Below, piece by piece: positions 1 to 7,992 of a stretch of 64,000 bases of DNA. The notes below the pieces were generated by a model. That model was not told the origin of the DNA, did not search any database, and saw only the letters and a program-made list of their open reading frames with translations. Both the position numbers and the translations under genes were made by a program. The stretch covers positions 806,001 to 870,000 of the forward strand of contig NZ_JACSQL010000001.1 of assembly GCF_014836635.1 (NCBI RefSeq). The letters run 5' to 3'. Position 1 is the stretch's first letter. Each line of letters opens with the position of its first letter. This DNA is from Paenibacillus gallinarum. Lineage in GTDB: Bacteria > Bacillota > Bacilli > Paenibacillales > Paenibacillaceae.

Positions 1-297
1 TTCCGGTACTGAATGGCTTCTGCCACATGGAGTGTTGTAATTTGCTCTTCTTCTGCTAGATCTGCAATCGTACGAGCCATCTTGAGAATCCGATCATAAG
101 ATCTCATGCTAAGCCCAAGTGCATCAATGGTCTGATGAAGCATGTCTGCGGCAGGCTTATAAGAACAGCGGTCCGCCGAACTAAACTACCCGATAGTTCA
201 CTGTTCCATGAGATGGGTAGTCCCTTATACCGATGTTCCTGAATTTTTTGTGCAGCGAGCACTTGTGCCTGGAGCTCAGTTGAAGATGAGGAAAGCA
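1..297 (-). pseudogene. comM (YifB) 3' relic, fragment A
   Basis: This stretch aligns with 4098-4387 of the intact comM downstream, in the same orientation, with only scattered mismatches. It covers the C-terminal part of the Mg-chelatase-like AAA+ protein. A single-base deletion after position 160, relative to the intact copy, shifts the frame, so no full product can be made. Similarity stops at about 295-298, where unrelated AT-rich DNA begins. The fragment starts at the window edge, so its true 3' end is not visible. It is colinear with fragment B (2508-2750): together they look like one decayed second comM whose middle was replaced. Confidence 0.85.
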
Positions 298-712
298 TTC
301 TCTGAAAGAATATTTAAAGTTGCGGTTTTGGATGCATTTAGGGAATGGTAGCGGAGGTATTGCCTAACGTTGGAAAAGCTCAAGCTTAAACCCTCTGCAT
401 TCAATGGAAAGTCATTATGCCAAAAACCTTTGTGGTCCAGGCTACAGCTCGCTCTTCAATTGAGGAAACTAAGTCAAATTGTAACCTTGCCGGACCTTAC
501 TAATGGATAAAGACAGAATGGCTCATAACTTGGTAGAAAAGCGTGGTTGGTAGGAGAGGGAACTGATTAGGAATTAAGTATGAGAAAATAACGAAATACC
601 TTGATAAATATATTAGTTTTAAAGACCTATAAATAATTTATCAATACAAACTATAGACCTATATTAAAAATATGATATTATTAAGAAATCTATAACAATG
701 GAGGGGAAATAA
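298..712. other. intergenic DNA without a recognised gene
   Basis: About 415 bases between the comM relic and the stalk-domain gene. I see no convincing reading frame, RNA gene or repeat, and no similarity to the missing middle of comM. The last 130 bases are strongly AT-rich and presumably hold the promoter of the following gene, but no clean -35/-10 pair with normal spacing was found. Confidence 0.5.
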
Positions 713-2068
713 GTGAAATTAAAGTCTATAGTAAGTTTTATAGTAATTATTTTAGCATTATCTTGTATGCATCAAATTACATATGCTAGTAATGATGAGC
801 AAGAAGTCTTATCAACTTTAACAAATAACGTCTCAGTAAAAACATACGATGGGTTGTTTGATAAAAATATCGGGCTTGGGACAAATGAAGGAGCAATAAA
901 TATTGTTATACGTAGTCAAGCCGATCTTGAGTTATTCAAGTCTTTATCCGCAAGCGGGAAAAAGAAACTATTAAATAATTTGACTCAATCCAACTGGGGG
1001 GATTATTTAGGAGTCAAATATTGTTTTGCATCAATCATCTATAATAACAAGCTATATGCCACTTCGAAAATTACATACGACGTAAGTGTTTCAAATATCT
1101 TATTACAATATTTTGAACAAGGCACAGATAATATATATCCTTGGAAGATGAATTCATCAAAAGAAGGATCGGTAAACCAGGAAAGTAAAGACTCAGTTAA
1201 AAAAAATGAACCTGTTAAAATCGTAACGTTAAAAGATACAGGCGTAATAATAAAAAATAACTCGATGGTACCAGCAGCAGCTGTATTCAAAAGCCTAAAT
1301 GGCTCAATCCAGATAGATAACAAATCAAAAAATATAACATTAAAGTTTAACAACACTAAGATATCAGGAAAACTAAATTCTAAATACGTTAAAATTAATG
1401 GGGTTGGAAGCTCTTACACAGTAGCTCCTCAAATTATCGAAGGGAAATTAATGGTTCCTGTTCAACTTATCAAAGATTTGTTTAAGGCAAAAGTATCAGT
1501 TAACAAAGGCTCTAATAATTTTGAAGATTATATTGAATCAGTTACTGTAACTACTTTAACAGCTAAGGTAACAGTGCCTATAAATGATATATACGAGAAA
1601 TATCAAATGTATATCGGTAAAACAGTTTGGGTTCATACTCCTCAGTTAATAATAGAGGATCAGAACGGCAACTATGTATCAAAAATCAAAAACCTCTCAT
1701 CAGTGAAAATAACTAGTATTAAAAGGGAACCAGATATTGGATATTGGTTAAACGTTAATTTTATATATAAAGGGAGGACTTACATTGCCTCTTTGAAAGA
1801 ATATAACTTCCCATTCAGTTTTTATACTGTGAGCCCTTACAAGAAATATAATTTCTCGCAAAACAACTGGAGAAAAATTGAGAATTCTCAAATAAGTATT
1901 GGTATGAATTCAGATATGGTTTATTTGTCTTGGGGCATATATGATCGCCATTCAGAAGACTATTACTCATGGGGCTCGACTGACATGTGGGTATACGAAA
2001 ATTCATATAGTAATGACAAATATCTATATTTTACTAATGATATCTTGCAATCAATTTCTTCATATTAA
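713..2068 (+). CDS. exported protein with copper amine oxidase N-terminal (stalk) domain
   Basis: Predicted 451-residue secreted protein. The GTG start is chosen because GGAGGGG (701-707) lies just upstream. Residues 1-25 form a classic signal peptide: basic start, hydrophobic core, then a small-residue cleavage region before SNDEQ. Residues about 170-262 resemble the copper-amine-oxidase N-terminal domain (PF07833), which in Paenibacillus usually occurs as a non-catalytic 'stalk' domain in surface proteins; the pattern is a VKI-type strand, a buried MVPAAAVF segment and a VPVQLIKDLF helix. The N-terminal 150 and C-terminal 190 residues match nothing I recognise. The C-terminus is rich in Tyr, Trp, Ser and Asn. 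No SLH or LPXTG anchor is visible. The gene is much more AT-rich than its neighbours and lies inside a broken comM copy, which suggests horizontal acquisition. Function unknown; probably extracellular. Confidence 0.75.
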   Translation: MKLKSIVSFIVIILALSCMHQITYASNDEQEVLSTLTNNVSVKTYDGLFDKNIGLGTNEGAINIVIRSQADLELFKSLSASGKKKLLNNLTQSNWGDYLGVKYCFASIIYNNKLYATSKITYDVSVSNILLQYFEQGTDNIYPWKMNSSKEGSVNQESKDSVKKNEPVKIVTLKDTGVIIKNNSMVPAAAVFKSLNGSIQIDNKSKNITLKFNNTKISGKLNSKYVKINGVGSSYTVAPQIIEGKLMVPVQLIKDLFKAKVSVNKGSNNFEDYIESVTVTTLTAKVTVPINDIYEKYQMYIGKTVWVHTPQLIIEDQNGNYVSKIKNLSSVKITSIKREPDIGYWLNVNFIYKGRTYIASLKEYNFPFSFYTVSPYKKYNFSQNNWRKIENSQISIGMNSDMVYLSWGIYDRHSEDYYSWGSTDMWVYENSYSNDKYLYFTNDILQSISSY

Positions 2069-2507
2069 ACAAGAAATAAATTCTGGAAATTACTTTCCTC
2101 GAGTTTTGAAAATAAGCTCGATAAACAAAAGTAGCAATACTACGTTGCGGGAAATAGAATAGCGGATTTCATGGATTAATTAGCTTCCTTGGATGCCGCA
2201 ATCTTATTAGTTCTGTTAGTTTAAAAACTGTCTAATCAATATGTATGTCCTTCTCTTTCTACAGTTTTTGGTTGGTTTAGCGCCTACTCTAATGTAGTAC
2301 GCATTTCTTTTAATGTCAGTGTTTTCTATGATTGAAATGGATTCAGGGGTAAATCAGATAAATAAGTAAGTTCTCTTATTGATAAATTAGATTAATATAA
2401 GCTGTTCGAATTCTTTATCAAGGAGCGTTCCTTCATAGATCAAAATACTACTCCTTAAGTTTTTCCCTACTATTAATATGCATTCCAGAGGTACTCTTGT
2501 ATGGACA
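2069..2507. other. intergenic DNA, possible weak terminator
   Basis: About 440 AT-rich bases after the stalk-domain gene. The only structure I see is a 9-bp inverted repeat, AAAAACTGT (2223-2231) and ACAGTTTTT (2261-2269), with a 29-base loop. It could terminate transcription, although the loop is long. No gene is supported. Confidence 0.35.
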
Positions 2508-2750
2508 AGGATTAATGGAGGCGGCTAGCATAAAATGAGCAGGAAATATAAAAACAGCCCGGGTTCGGCTAAGCATTACTTGACGATCTTTCTTTAAGTA
2601 CTACATGGACTTGGCGCTTAGATTCAAAAAGTTCACAGAGGAACAAAATTTCGCAGTGGAATAGTCCCCTCCTTCCAATTATCTCAATATTTATCATACT
2701 GAGTAATGAATGAGTGTGGAGAGAACGGAGTCCTGGCCGGACTAGGCAGA
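2508..2750 (-). pseudogene. comM (YifB) relic, fragment B
   Basis: Aligns with about 4548-4790 of the intact comM in the same orientation. Shared landmarks include GGACAAGGATT, GGAGGCGGC, CATAAAATGAGCAGG and CAGCCCGGG. This corresponds to the central region around and after the Walker B/sensor segment. It is far more diverged than fragment A (roughly 80 percent identical by eye) and carries many small indels and stops. The piece of comM that should lie between B and A (intact 4388-4547, about 160 bases) is missing and replaced by the 2.2-kb insert. The fragment fades out shortly before the IS element. Confidence 0.8.
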
Positions 2751-2826
2751 CATATGTATTTACTTCAATATTAAAAGCTAGAGAGAAACCTAGTAATACC
2801 CCTGTCAAGTAGATATATATAAAAGA

Positions 2827-3711
2827 CTAAGCAGCTAGCGCGTGTCGATACTCAATCGGCGCGCGCTGTTTGAGTTTTGCCTGAAAGCGCTGGTAGTTGT
2901 AAAAGTAGATGTAATCTTCAACGGCTTGAGGTAGCTCTTCTTCTGATTTGCACTGAAGTAAGTACAACTTTTCCGTTTTGAGATGCGAAAAAAAGGATTC
3001 GATGCATGCATTATCTAGGCAGGTTGCTTTGCGAGAGTGGCTGCCTTTAATGCTAAATTCCTTTAATCGTGTGTTGTATGCTTGAGACGTGTATTGGAAG
3101 CCTTGATCCGAATGGAGTACGGCTTCTGAGACGTCTCTTTTTCGTGTCCACTGCTTAACGGTGTCGAGTACGAGTTTCACATCGTTACGTCTAGAGACCT
3201 GCCAAGCTACAATCTCATTATTAAATAGATCCTGAATCACGGACAAATAATAAAAGTGTGATCCGTCAGAGATATAGGTAATATCGGTCACCATTTTTTG
3301 TCCCGGGGCAGTAGCATGAAATTGACGTTTGAGTCGGTTAGGGTATACCACAGACGGTGTATAACTGGATAATTTTCGTTTCTTTCGAATCACAGACTGA
3401 ATCGACAATTCTTTGTACCTTTTTGTGATTGACACGGTAGCCTGCTTCCCACAGAGCCGTTACCATTCGAGGATAGCGAAATAAGGATGAGCCAAGTGAG
3501 TAGCCATCATGTGTTGTTTAATCTCTTGATCCAGGCCTGCTTTCGGGCTGCGATTCAGACGCGATGACCGCCACTTGTAGTAACTGGCTCTTGGCACTCC
3601 CACCATAGCTAACAACCTTGTAACACCATGTAGATCTCTCAGTTCCTCAATGATTTCGTAGTTTTGCTGTCGGCTAAGTGTGTCTCCTTTAACAGATTGG
3701 GATACCGCTTT
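2827..3711 (-). pseudogene. IS3-family transposase OrfB, frameshifted
   Basis: The last 202 codons (3435-2827) are open and contain the rve/DDE integrase core: Asp in VTDITYI, Asp in LHSDQGF and Glu in NACIESFF, followed by the usual ENYIYFYN-like and APIEYR-like C-terminal motifs. Upstream, the helix-turn-helix_21 region (RASYYKW, then HPYF) is in another frame. A one-base loss in the HPYFGYPRM region (about 3487) and a further deletion near 3425-3435 disrupt the protein. The natural N-terminus is made by minus-one frameshifting from OrfA at 3708-3714. Family membership is certain; activity is lost. Confidence 0.85.
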
Positions 3712-3970
3712 TTTAAATAATCTCGTTCTTCTTCGATACTGGAAAATGTCGTGCGAGGGCGTCCTTTCATAGGACTCTCAGAGCCTTACGCGCATCGAAT
3801 ACCTCTCCATCTCGATATTTTCTCACCCATGTTTTTAGTTGTGTGCAACTTCGTATCCCCAACTTGTCTGCTACGGCTTGATAACTCGTCGATCCCTCGA
3901 GGTAGCATTGAACTGCTCTTAATTTTAATTCTTCCGTATACGATTGAAAAACTTGTCCCTTTTTAGCCAT
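3646..3970 (-). pseudogene. IS3-family transposase OrfA, frameshifted
   Basis: Starts at ATG 3970 (MAKKGQVFQSYTEELK). It shows the InsE/HTH_Tnp_1 helix-turn-helix: LRAVQCYLEG, YQAVADKLGI and QLKTWVRKY. After about 65 codons the frame hits a stop at 3767, but a one-base shift restores the expected KGRPRTTFSSIEEERDYLKK leucine-zipper region, which runs to a stop near 3646. A single indel has therefore split it. The recovered frame passes through the A_AAA_AAG slippery site used by this family to make the OrfAB fusion transposase. Confidence 0.8.
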
Positions 3971-4063
3971 GAAAATATCCCCTCCAAGTTCTCTCGATGT
4001 CTCATGATAACATGAGGCTTTTTTCGAGTGTCTACTTAGAGGGGATAATACCAAACCTAGGGC

Positions 4064-5671
4064 TTACTCCTGCATCGCTACAGATCTCACATCTAAATTC
4101 CGGTACTGAATTGCTTCTGCCACATGTAGTGTTGTAATTTGCTCTTCTTCTGCTAGATCTGCAATCGTACGAGCCATCTTGAGAATCCGATCATAAGATC
4201 TCATGCTAAGCCCAAGTGCATCAATGGTCTGATGAAGCATGTCTGCGGCAGGTTTATCAAGAACAGCGGTCCGCCGAAGTAAACTACCCGATAGTTCACT
4301 GTTCCATGAGATGGGTAGTCCCTTATACCGATGTTCCTGAACTTTCTGTGCAGCGAGCACTTGTGCCTGGAGCTCAGCAGAAGAGGAAGTAATCTTCACC
4401 TCAAGCCCTTCTTTGGGCCGGGGAACTTCGACTTGCAAATCAATCCGGTCTAGCAGCGGTCCAGATATTTTGGCACGATAGGCGGCTATTTTATGAGGAG
4501 TACAAGTACACCGCTGCTGCTTAGGATCATTTCCGGCATAGCCGCACGGACAAGGATTCATGGAGGCGGCAAGCATAAAATGAGCAGGGAATGTAAAAGC
4601 AGCCCGGGCCCGGCTAAGTGTTACATGACGATCTTCTAGCGGTTGTCTTAGTACTTCAAGGACTTGGCGGTTAAATTCAGGAAGTTCATCGAGAAACAAA
4701 ATTCCTCGGTGCGCAAGACTGACTTCTCCTGGTTTTGGTATCGTTCCTCCTCCGATCAGGCCGGCGGCTGAAATCGTATGATGTGGAGAACGGAACGGCC
4801 GAACCGTTGCTAGTCTACTCAGTCCATCTTTTAGTTTACCTGAAGCACTTAGTACTTTGGTGACTTCGAGTGCTTCTTGATCGGTAAGCGGAGGGAGAAT
4901 TGTCGGCAGACGTTTAATAAGCATCGTTTTTCCCGTGCCCGGCGGACCGACAAGCATGATATTATGCATTCCAGCGGCGGCAATAGTGAGCGCTCTTTTC
5001 ACATGTTGCTGACCCAAAACATCAATATAGTCTTCCATAAGATAAGAACCTTCTTCAGAAGATTCTTTACGTGATGAATATGTATTCGTAGAGAGATGAG
5101 CGTAGTCTTCGAGCTGTATTCTTCCTTGCTGTAGTTTCCCCTTGGATACAGATGAATTTGCGTCTCCCGACACAGAGGGGACCAAATCTTTTAAATGACG
5201 TAGACCATAGACTTCAATTCCTTGGATAACCGAACCTTCGGTTACATTTTCTATGGGAACGACAACAGAATCAAAGCCTTGCCGGCGAGCAAGGTCTACC
5301 ATACTGAGGATACCAGGTACAGGCCTAAGACTTCCATCGAGTGCTAATTCGCCTAAAAATAAAGTCTTCTTATCTGCCGGAAGGATAAGCTGCTCACTAG
5401 TCGTTAAAACGGCCAGAGCAATAGCGAGATCAAAAGAAGACCCTTCTTTACGCAGATCGGCAGGTGCGAGGTTAATGGTAATCCGCTGCAACGGATACTG
5501 AAAACCACAGTTTTTGATCGCAGCTCGGACACGTTCTACTGCTTCACGTATAGCAGAGTCAGGAAGTCCGATAATCGAAGTTTGAGGTAATCCGTTAGAC
5601 AAATCTGTTTCTACTTCAATGAGTACCCCGTCGATCCCGTATAAACAAGCTCCAAATAATTTTCCGTACAC
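4064..5671 (-). CDS. comM: YifB/ComM family Mg-chelatase-like AAA+ ATPase
   Basis: Intact, 535 residues, normal for the family. ComM homologues are hexameric helicases that promote branch migration of incoming DNA during natural transformation; that role comes from Gram-negative work and is inferred here. The N-terminal ChlI domain (GLPDSAIREAVERVRAAIKN) is followed by the AAA+ core with Walker A GPPGTGKT (about residue 240), Walker B ILFLDELPEF and the zinc-type cluster CPCGY...CTCTP, then the C-terminal Mg_chelatase_C domain. GTG 5671 is preferred over GTG 5680 because AAAGAGGTG sits about 6 bases upstream and the family normally begins MYGKL. It runs opposite to sucC. A hairpin lies in its leader (5696-5714). 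A broken second copy lies downstream (see the two relics). Confidence 0.93.
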   Translation of the reverse strand: MYGKLFGACLYGIDGVLIEVETDLSNGLPQTSIIGLPDSAIREAVERVRAAIKNCGFQYPLQRITINLAPADLRKEGSSFDLAIALAVLTTSEQLILPADKKTLFLGELALDGSLRPVPGILSMVDLARRQGFDSVVVPIENVTEGSVIQGIEVYGLRHLKDLVPSVSGDANSSVSKGKLQQGRIQLEDYAHLSTNTYSSRKESSEEGSYLMEDYIDVLGQQHVKRALTIAAAGMHNIMLVGPPGTGKTMLIKRLPTILPPLTDQEALEVTKVLSASGKLKDGLSRLATVRPFRSPHHTISAAGLIGGGTIPKPGEVSLAHRGILFLDELPEFNRQVLEVLRQPLEDRHVTLSRARAAFTFPAHFMLAASMNPCPCGYAGNDPKQQRCTCTPHKIAAYRAKISGPLLDRIDLQVEVPRPKEGLEVKITSSSAELQAQVLAAQKVQEHRYKGLPISWNSELSGSLLRRTAVLDKPAADMLHQTIDALGLSMRSYDRILKMARTIADLAEEEQITTLHVAEAIQYRNLDVRSVAMQE

Positions 5672-6052
5672 AAAAAACACCTCTTTTTCTGTTATCCCAC
5701 TTCAGATAAGTGGGTATTTAAACATGAAAAAAGGTGCTTCCTTATTTTCAAAACGAATATGAATATTTCAAATTGATTGCAATAGAACGTATGTGTGAAC
5801 TTTTAGTCTGTATTTCTATGATAATTAATTTTAACTTCAAAAATAAATTTTGGGTTCCACTTAAATGACGTTAGGAGTTTATTATATTCAAATGGAATCA
5901 TTTACTAGCAAGTTCATTGTAAACAATGATACTTTTCTATGTCAATCTCAATTATAGAAGTATCCATTGGAATGTTAAAAGAATGTTTCAGACACGCATC
6001 TTGATTTTTTAATTTATTCGAGTAATCATCTCGGTGGATCGTTGTCGCCCAA
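5672..6052. other. intergenic region upstream of comM
   Basis: About 380 AT-rich bases between comM and the end of the exported-protein gene, both on the minus strand. A small stem-loop, CCCACT (5696-5701) with AGTGGG (5709-5714), falls in the comM leader about 16 bases before its ribosome binding site. No further gene is visible. I could not identify a convincing promoter or competence-type (ComK) box. Confidence 0.45.
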
Positions 6053-6883
6053 TTAATATACACACGTCGCCGTTGATTCTGACATTTTGTTTTTGATCAA
6101 CTGTTTGAGCTCTGTTGTGCTATTCTTCTGCTCAATAGAGCCATGTCTCGTTGGCAACTGCTTAATTTCCTCGTATGATATCTGATCGGTGTTACCCCAT
6201 TGTATCCAAGGGACTTTATCATACTTGTGGTGCTGGTAATACTTCCAAGGATGGATGCTGCCAGGTGCATAATTATAAGTGCCCATATTTACTGAATCGG
6301 TTACGATCAGCCCATTCTCCGTGTGGTAGACAGCTTCAAAGCGTCCATCTGCCGATATAAACTTTACATGATAGGCAGCATCATGCTCGGTTACTTCATA
6401 CCTATGATATCTGGCGCTGAATAGCCGCCACTTGCCGCATGCAGCAAGTTCACTCATCTCATCTAATCTCTCAGGTGCCTCTCCATACCGATTTAGTATA
6501 TTCCGAAAATAATGAATTTCCTCAGTGATGTAAGGGAGCTTTCTGACATGCCGATCAAACGTCGCAAAAAACAAATCAAAATGCATATGTCCAATTAACA
6601 ACTCAGGATGTTTCTCTAAATCATACATCATACGAGTGAGAATCGCGTGTGCCGCAAACGCTTTGGAATGATCGAATATGTACCATCTGCGATACCCTGA
6701 GCGAATTTGAGTATACTGGGCAGAGAGTTCGGAAAAATATGCCTCGCTTAGAAAATCAGCTTTGATATCCACATCTACAACGGGATATTCCACGTTTTCT
6801 GCCAGGTGTTCTAATCCATATATCGAAATTGTTGTCACCATAAAAAAGATGAGGACGACGATTTTTGGCGGCCATCTTTTCAT
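6053..6883 (-). CDS. membrane-anchored or exported protein of unknown function
   Basis: 276 residues. Residues 8-24 form one hydrophobic segment preceded by MKRWPPK, so the protein is probably anchored by its N-terminus or exported, with the remaining 250 residues outside. The outer part is rich in His, Tyr and Trp and looks mostly helical, with strands near the C-terminus. There is no lipobox and I recognise no domain. The ATG start at 6883 lacks a good ribosome binding site but lies 7 bases after the stop codon of a gene remnant (6891-7088), which suggests it was once translated by coupling in a two-gene unit. Base composition is ordinary for the region. Function unknown. Confidence 0.65.
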   Translation of the reverse strand: MKRWPPKIVVLIFFMVTTISIYGLEHLAENVEYPVVDVDIKADFLSEAYFSELSAQYTQIRSGYRRWYIFDHSKAFAAHAILTRMMYDLEKHPELLIGHMHFDLFFATFDRHVRKLPYITEEIHYFRNILNRYGEAPERLDEMSELAACGKWRLFSARYHRYEVTEHDAAYHVKFISADGRFEAVYHTENGLIVTDSVNMGTYNYAPGSIHPWKYYQHHKYDKVPWIQWGNTDQISYEEIKQLPTRHGSIEQKNSTTELKQLIKNKMSESTATCVY

Positions 6884-6890
6884 TATTATT

Positions 6891-7088
6891 CTAATTTCCG
6901 AATCCGTCCTTCTTTAGATATTCGCCTAGATCTTGATATATAATTCCGAAAGCACTACTGATGATGTTGTATTTCTGCATGTGCTGTTTGAAGTATTCTA
7001 GGGCAAGATTTATTCTATCTTCACTAATTTCTACATTTGGTATTTCATACCCTGCTGCAATTGGAAGGGTGAGAGAAGGGACTTTGTG
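6891..7088 (-). pseudogene. 3' remnant of an unidentified gene
   Basis: On the minus strand, 65 sense codons are open, ending at TAG 6891, and read like real protein: SLTLPIAAGYEIPNVEIS, then EDRINLALEYFKQHMQKYN, then SSAFGIIYQDLGEYLKKDGF. A stop codon lies just upstream, and no start with a ribosome binding site exists near the open part. It is therefore best explained as the C-terminal remainder of a decayed gene that preceded the exported-protein gene. The family is not recognised. Confidence 0.4.
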
Positions 7089-7271
7089 TTACATATATAT
7101 TTCCTGCAATCTAATTTTTCGTAATAAACTAAGGGTGCCACTAAATGATTGAAAATTAAATATGGTATTTTAGATTTGCTATGATAAAATAAGATACAAA
7201 GATTGGGTTGTTTAAGTATTTTGCATCAGAATCCAACATGATTTGAATGCCAGGGAGCAGGTGGAATATTA

Positions 7272-7736
7272 ATGAAAATTCATGAAGAGTTAAAGCTGGA
7301 GAACCAGCTTTGTTTTGCTATATATGCTTGTTCAAGAGAGATAACAAAGCTTTACCAGCCACACCTAGACAAAATTGGTGTCACCTATTCCCAGTACTTA
7401 GTGCTCATGGTGTTATGGGAGCGAGAGGAATGTACAGTGAAGGAGATTGGTGAAGCTCTGTATCTCGATTCCGGTACCCTTACTCCGCTGCTTAAACGTA
7501 TGCAGACCGCAGGACTGATCAACAGAGAGCGTTCTGTACATGATGAAAGAAAGGTACTTATTTCGCTGACTGAAAAAGGAAAAATGTTGCAGGATGAAGC
7601 GGTTCATATCCCGAATGCGATGCGGAATCAAGCTTGTCTTGATGATGACCAGTTTACATCTTTATTAAATCAATTCACAAGTCTATTAACACAGGTTCAC
7701 GAAAATAATGTCGAAGACAAACAAAAGAAGAACTAA
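7272..7736 (+). CDS. ohrR: MarR-family organic peroxide sensor OhrR
   Basis: 154 residues, a typical MarR length. The N-terminal block LENQLCFAIYACSREITKLY matches the OhrR subgroup. Cys14 corresponds to the redox-sensing cysteine whose oxidation by organic hydroperoxides releases OhrR from DNA (family knowledge). The winged helix covers about residues 40-110: VKEIGEALYLDSGTLTPLLKRM as the recognition helix, then DERKVLISLTEKG as the wing. There is a second cysteine at residue 20. The usual partner ohrA (peroxiredoxin-like) is not adjacent in this window, so its target is either elsewhere or the gene itself. The start follows GGGAGCAGGTGG. A terminator follows (7777-7820). Confidence 0.85.
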   Translation: MKIHEELKLENQLCFAIYACSREITKLYQPHLDKIGVTYSQYLVLMVLWEREECTVKEIGEALYLDSGTLTPLLKRMQTAGLINRERSVHDERKVLISLTEKGKMLQDEAVHIPNAMRNQACLDDDQFTSLLNQFTSLLTQVHENNVEDKQKKN

Positions 7737-7776
7737 GACTATAAATTAATGAGCTTTGACTAGTCTAGAAACGGAA

Positions 7777-7820
7777 GAACCTTCTACTACTCATGATATT
7801 GAGCATAGAAGGTTTTTCCA
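7777..7820 (+). terminator. intrinsic terminator after ohrR
   Basis: Stem GAACCTTCT (7777-7785) pairs with AGAAGGTTT (7807-7815), with partial extra pairing inside, followed by a T run. Confidence 0.8.
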
Positions 7821-7852
7821 TTTTTACCCAAACATTCTTTATTTGGAATGAT

Positions 7853-7886
7853 ATCGATATCAAAATACACTCAGTTTGATATCGAT
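7853..7886. repeat. perfect 12-bp inverted repeat upstream of sucC
   Basis: ATCGATATCAAA (7853-7864) and TTTGATATCGAT (7875-7886) are exact reverse complements separated by 10 bases. The left arm also forms the self-palindrome GATATCGATATC (7850-7861). The repeat lies about 25-60 bases upstream of the likely -10 element of sucC, so it may be an operator. Because four Ts follow, a terminator role cannot be excluded. Confidence 0.6.
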
Positions 7887-7911
7887 TTTTAAGGTAAGCG
7901 TTTTAAAAACG

Positions 7912-7920
7912 TGTTACAAT
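7912..7920 (+). promoter_or_regulatory. candidate extended -10 promoter for sucCD
   Basis: TGTTACAAT contains the TG extension and a near-consensus -10 (TACAAT, 7915-7920), about 70 bases before the sucC start. No good -35 hexamer is present at 16-18 bases upstream. Confidence 0.5.
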
Positions 7921-7992
7921 GATGTGGGTTTATAAGGAAATATGACTAACTAGCCCGCCTTGTTGCAGTCATGTTGATAGGAGGATTCGAGA

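Larger units (their letters stand above)
2791..4053 (-). mobile_element. IS3-family insertion sequence, probably IS150 group, degenerate
   Basis: About 1.26 kb. Imperfect terminal inverted repeats are visible: the right end read on the minus strand begins TGGTATTATCCCCTCTAAG, and the left end begins TAGTAATACCCCTGTCAAG. The 4-base string AACC flanks both sides (2787-2790 and 4054-4057), as expected for an IS3-family target duplication; it lies inside an 8-base shared string AAACCTAG. Two overlapping transposase frames, orfA and orfB, are joined by a canonical A_AAA_AAG minus-one slippery site (3708-3714). Both frames carry additional indels, so this copy is inactive by itself. It inserted 10 bp beyond the comM stop codon and left comM intact. 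Confidence 0.85.

Noticed and set aside
2569..2808. Minus-strand open frame overlapping the left IS end
   Set aside because: It is an accidental frame through comM relic B and the IS terminal repeat. The residues do not follow the ComM frame consistently.
6961..7152. Plus-strand 63-codon open frame between the exported protein and ohrR
   Set aside because: No ribosome binding site, Cys/Leu/Ile-rich random-looking composition, and it is antisense to the more protein-like minus-strand remnant at 6891-7088.
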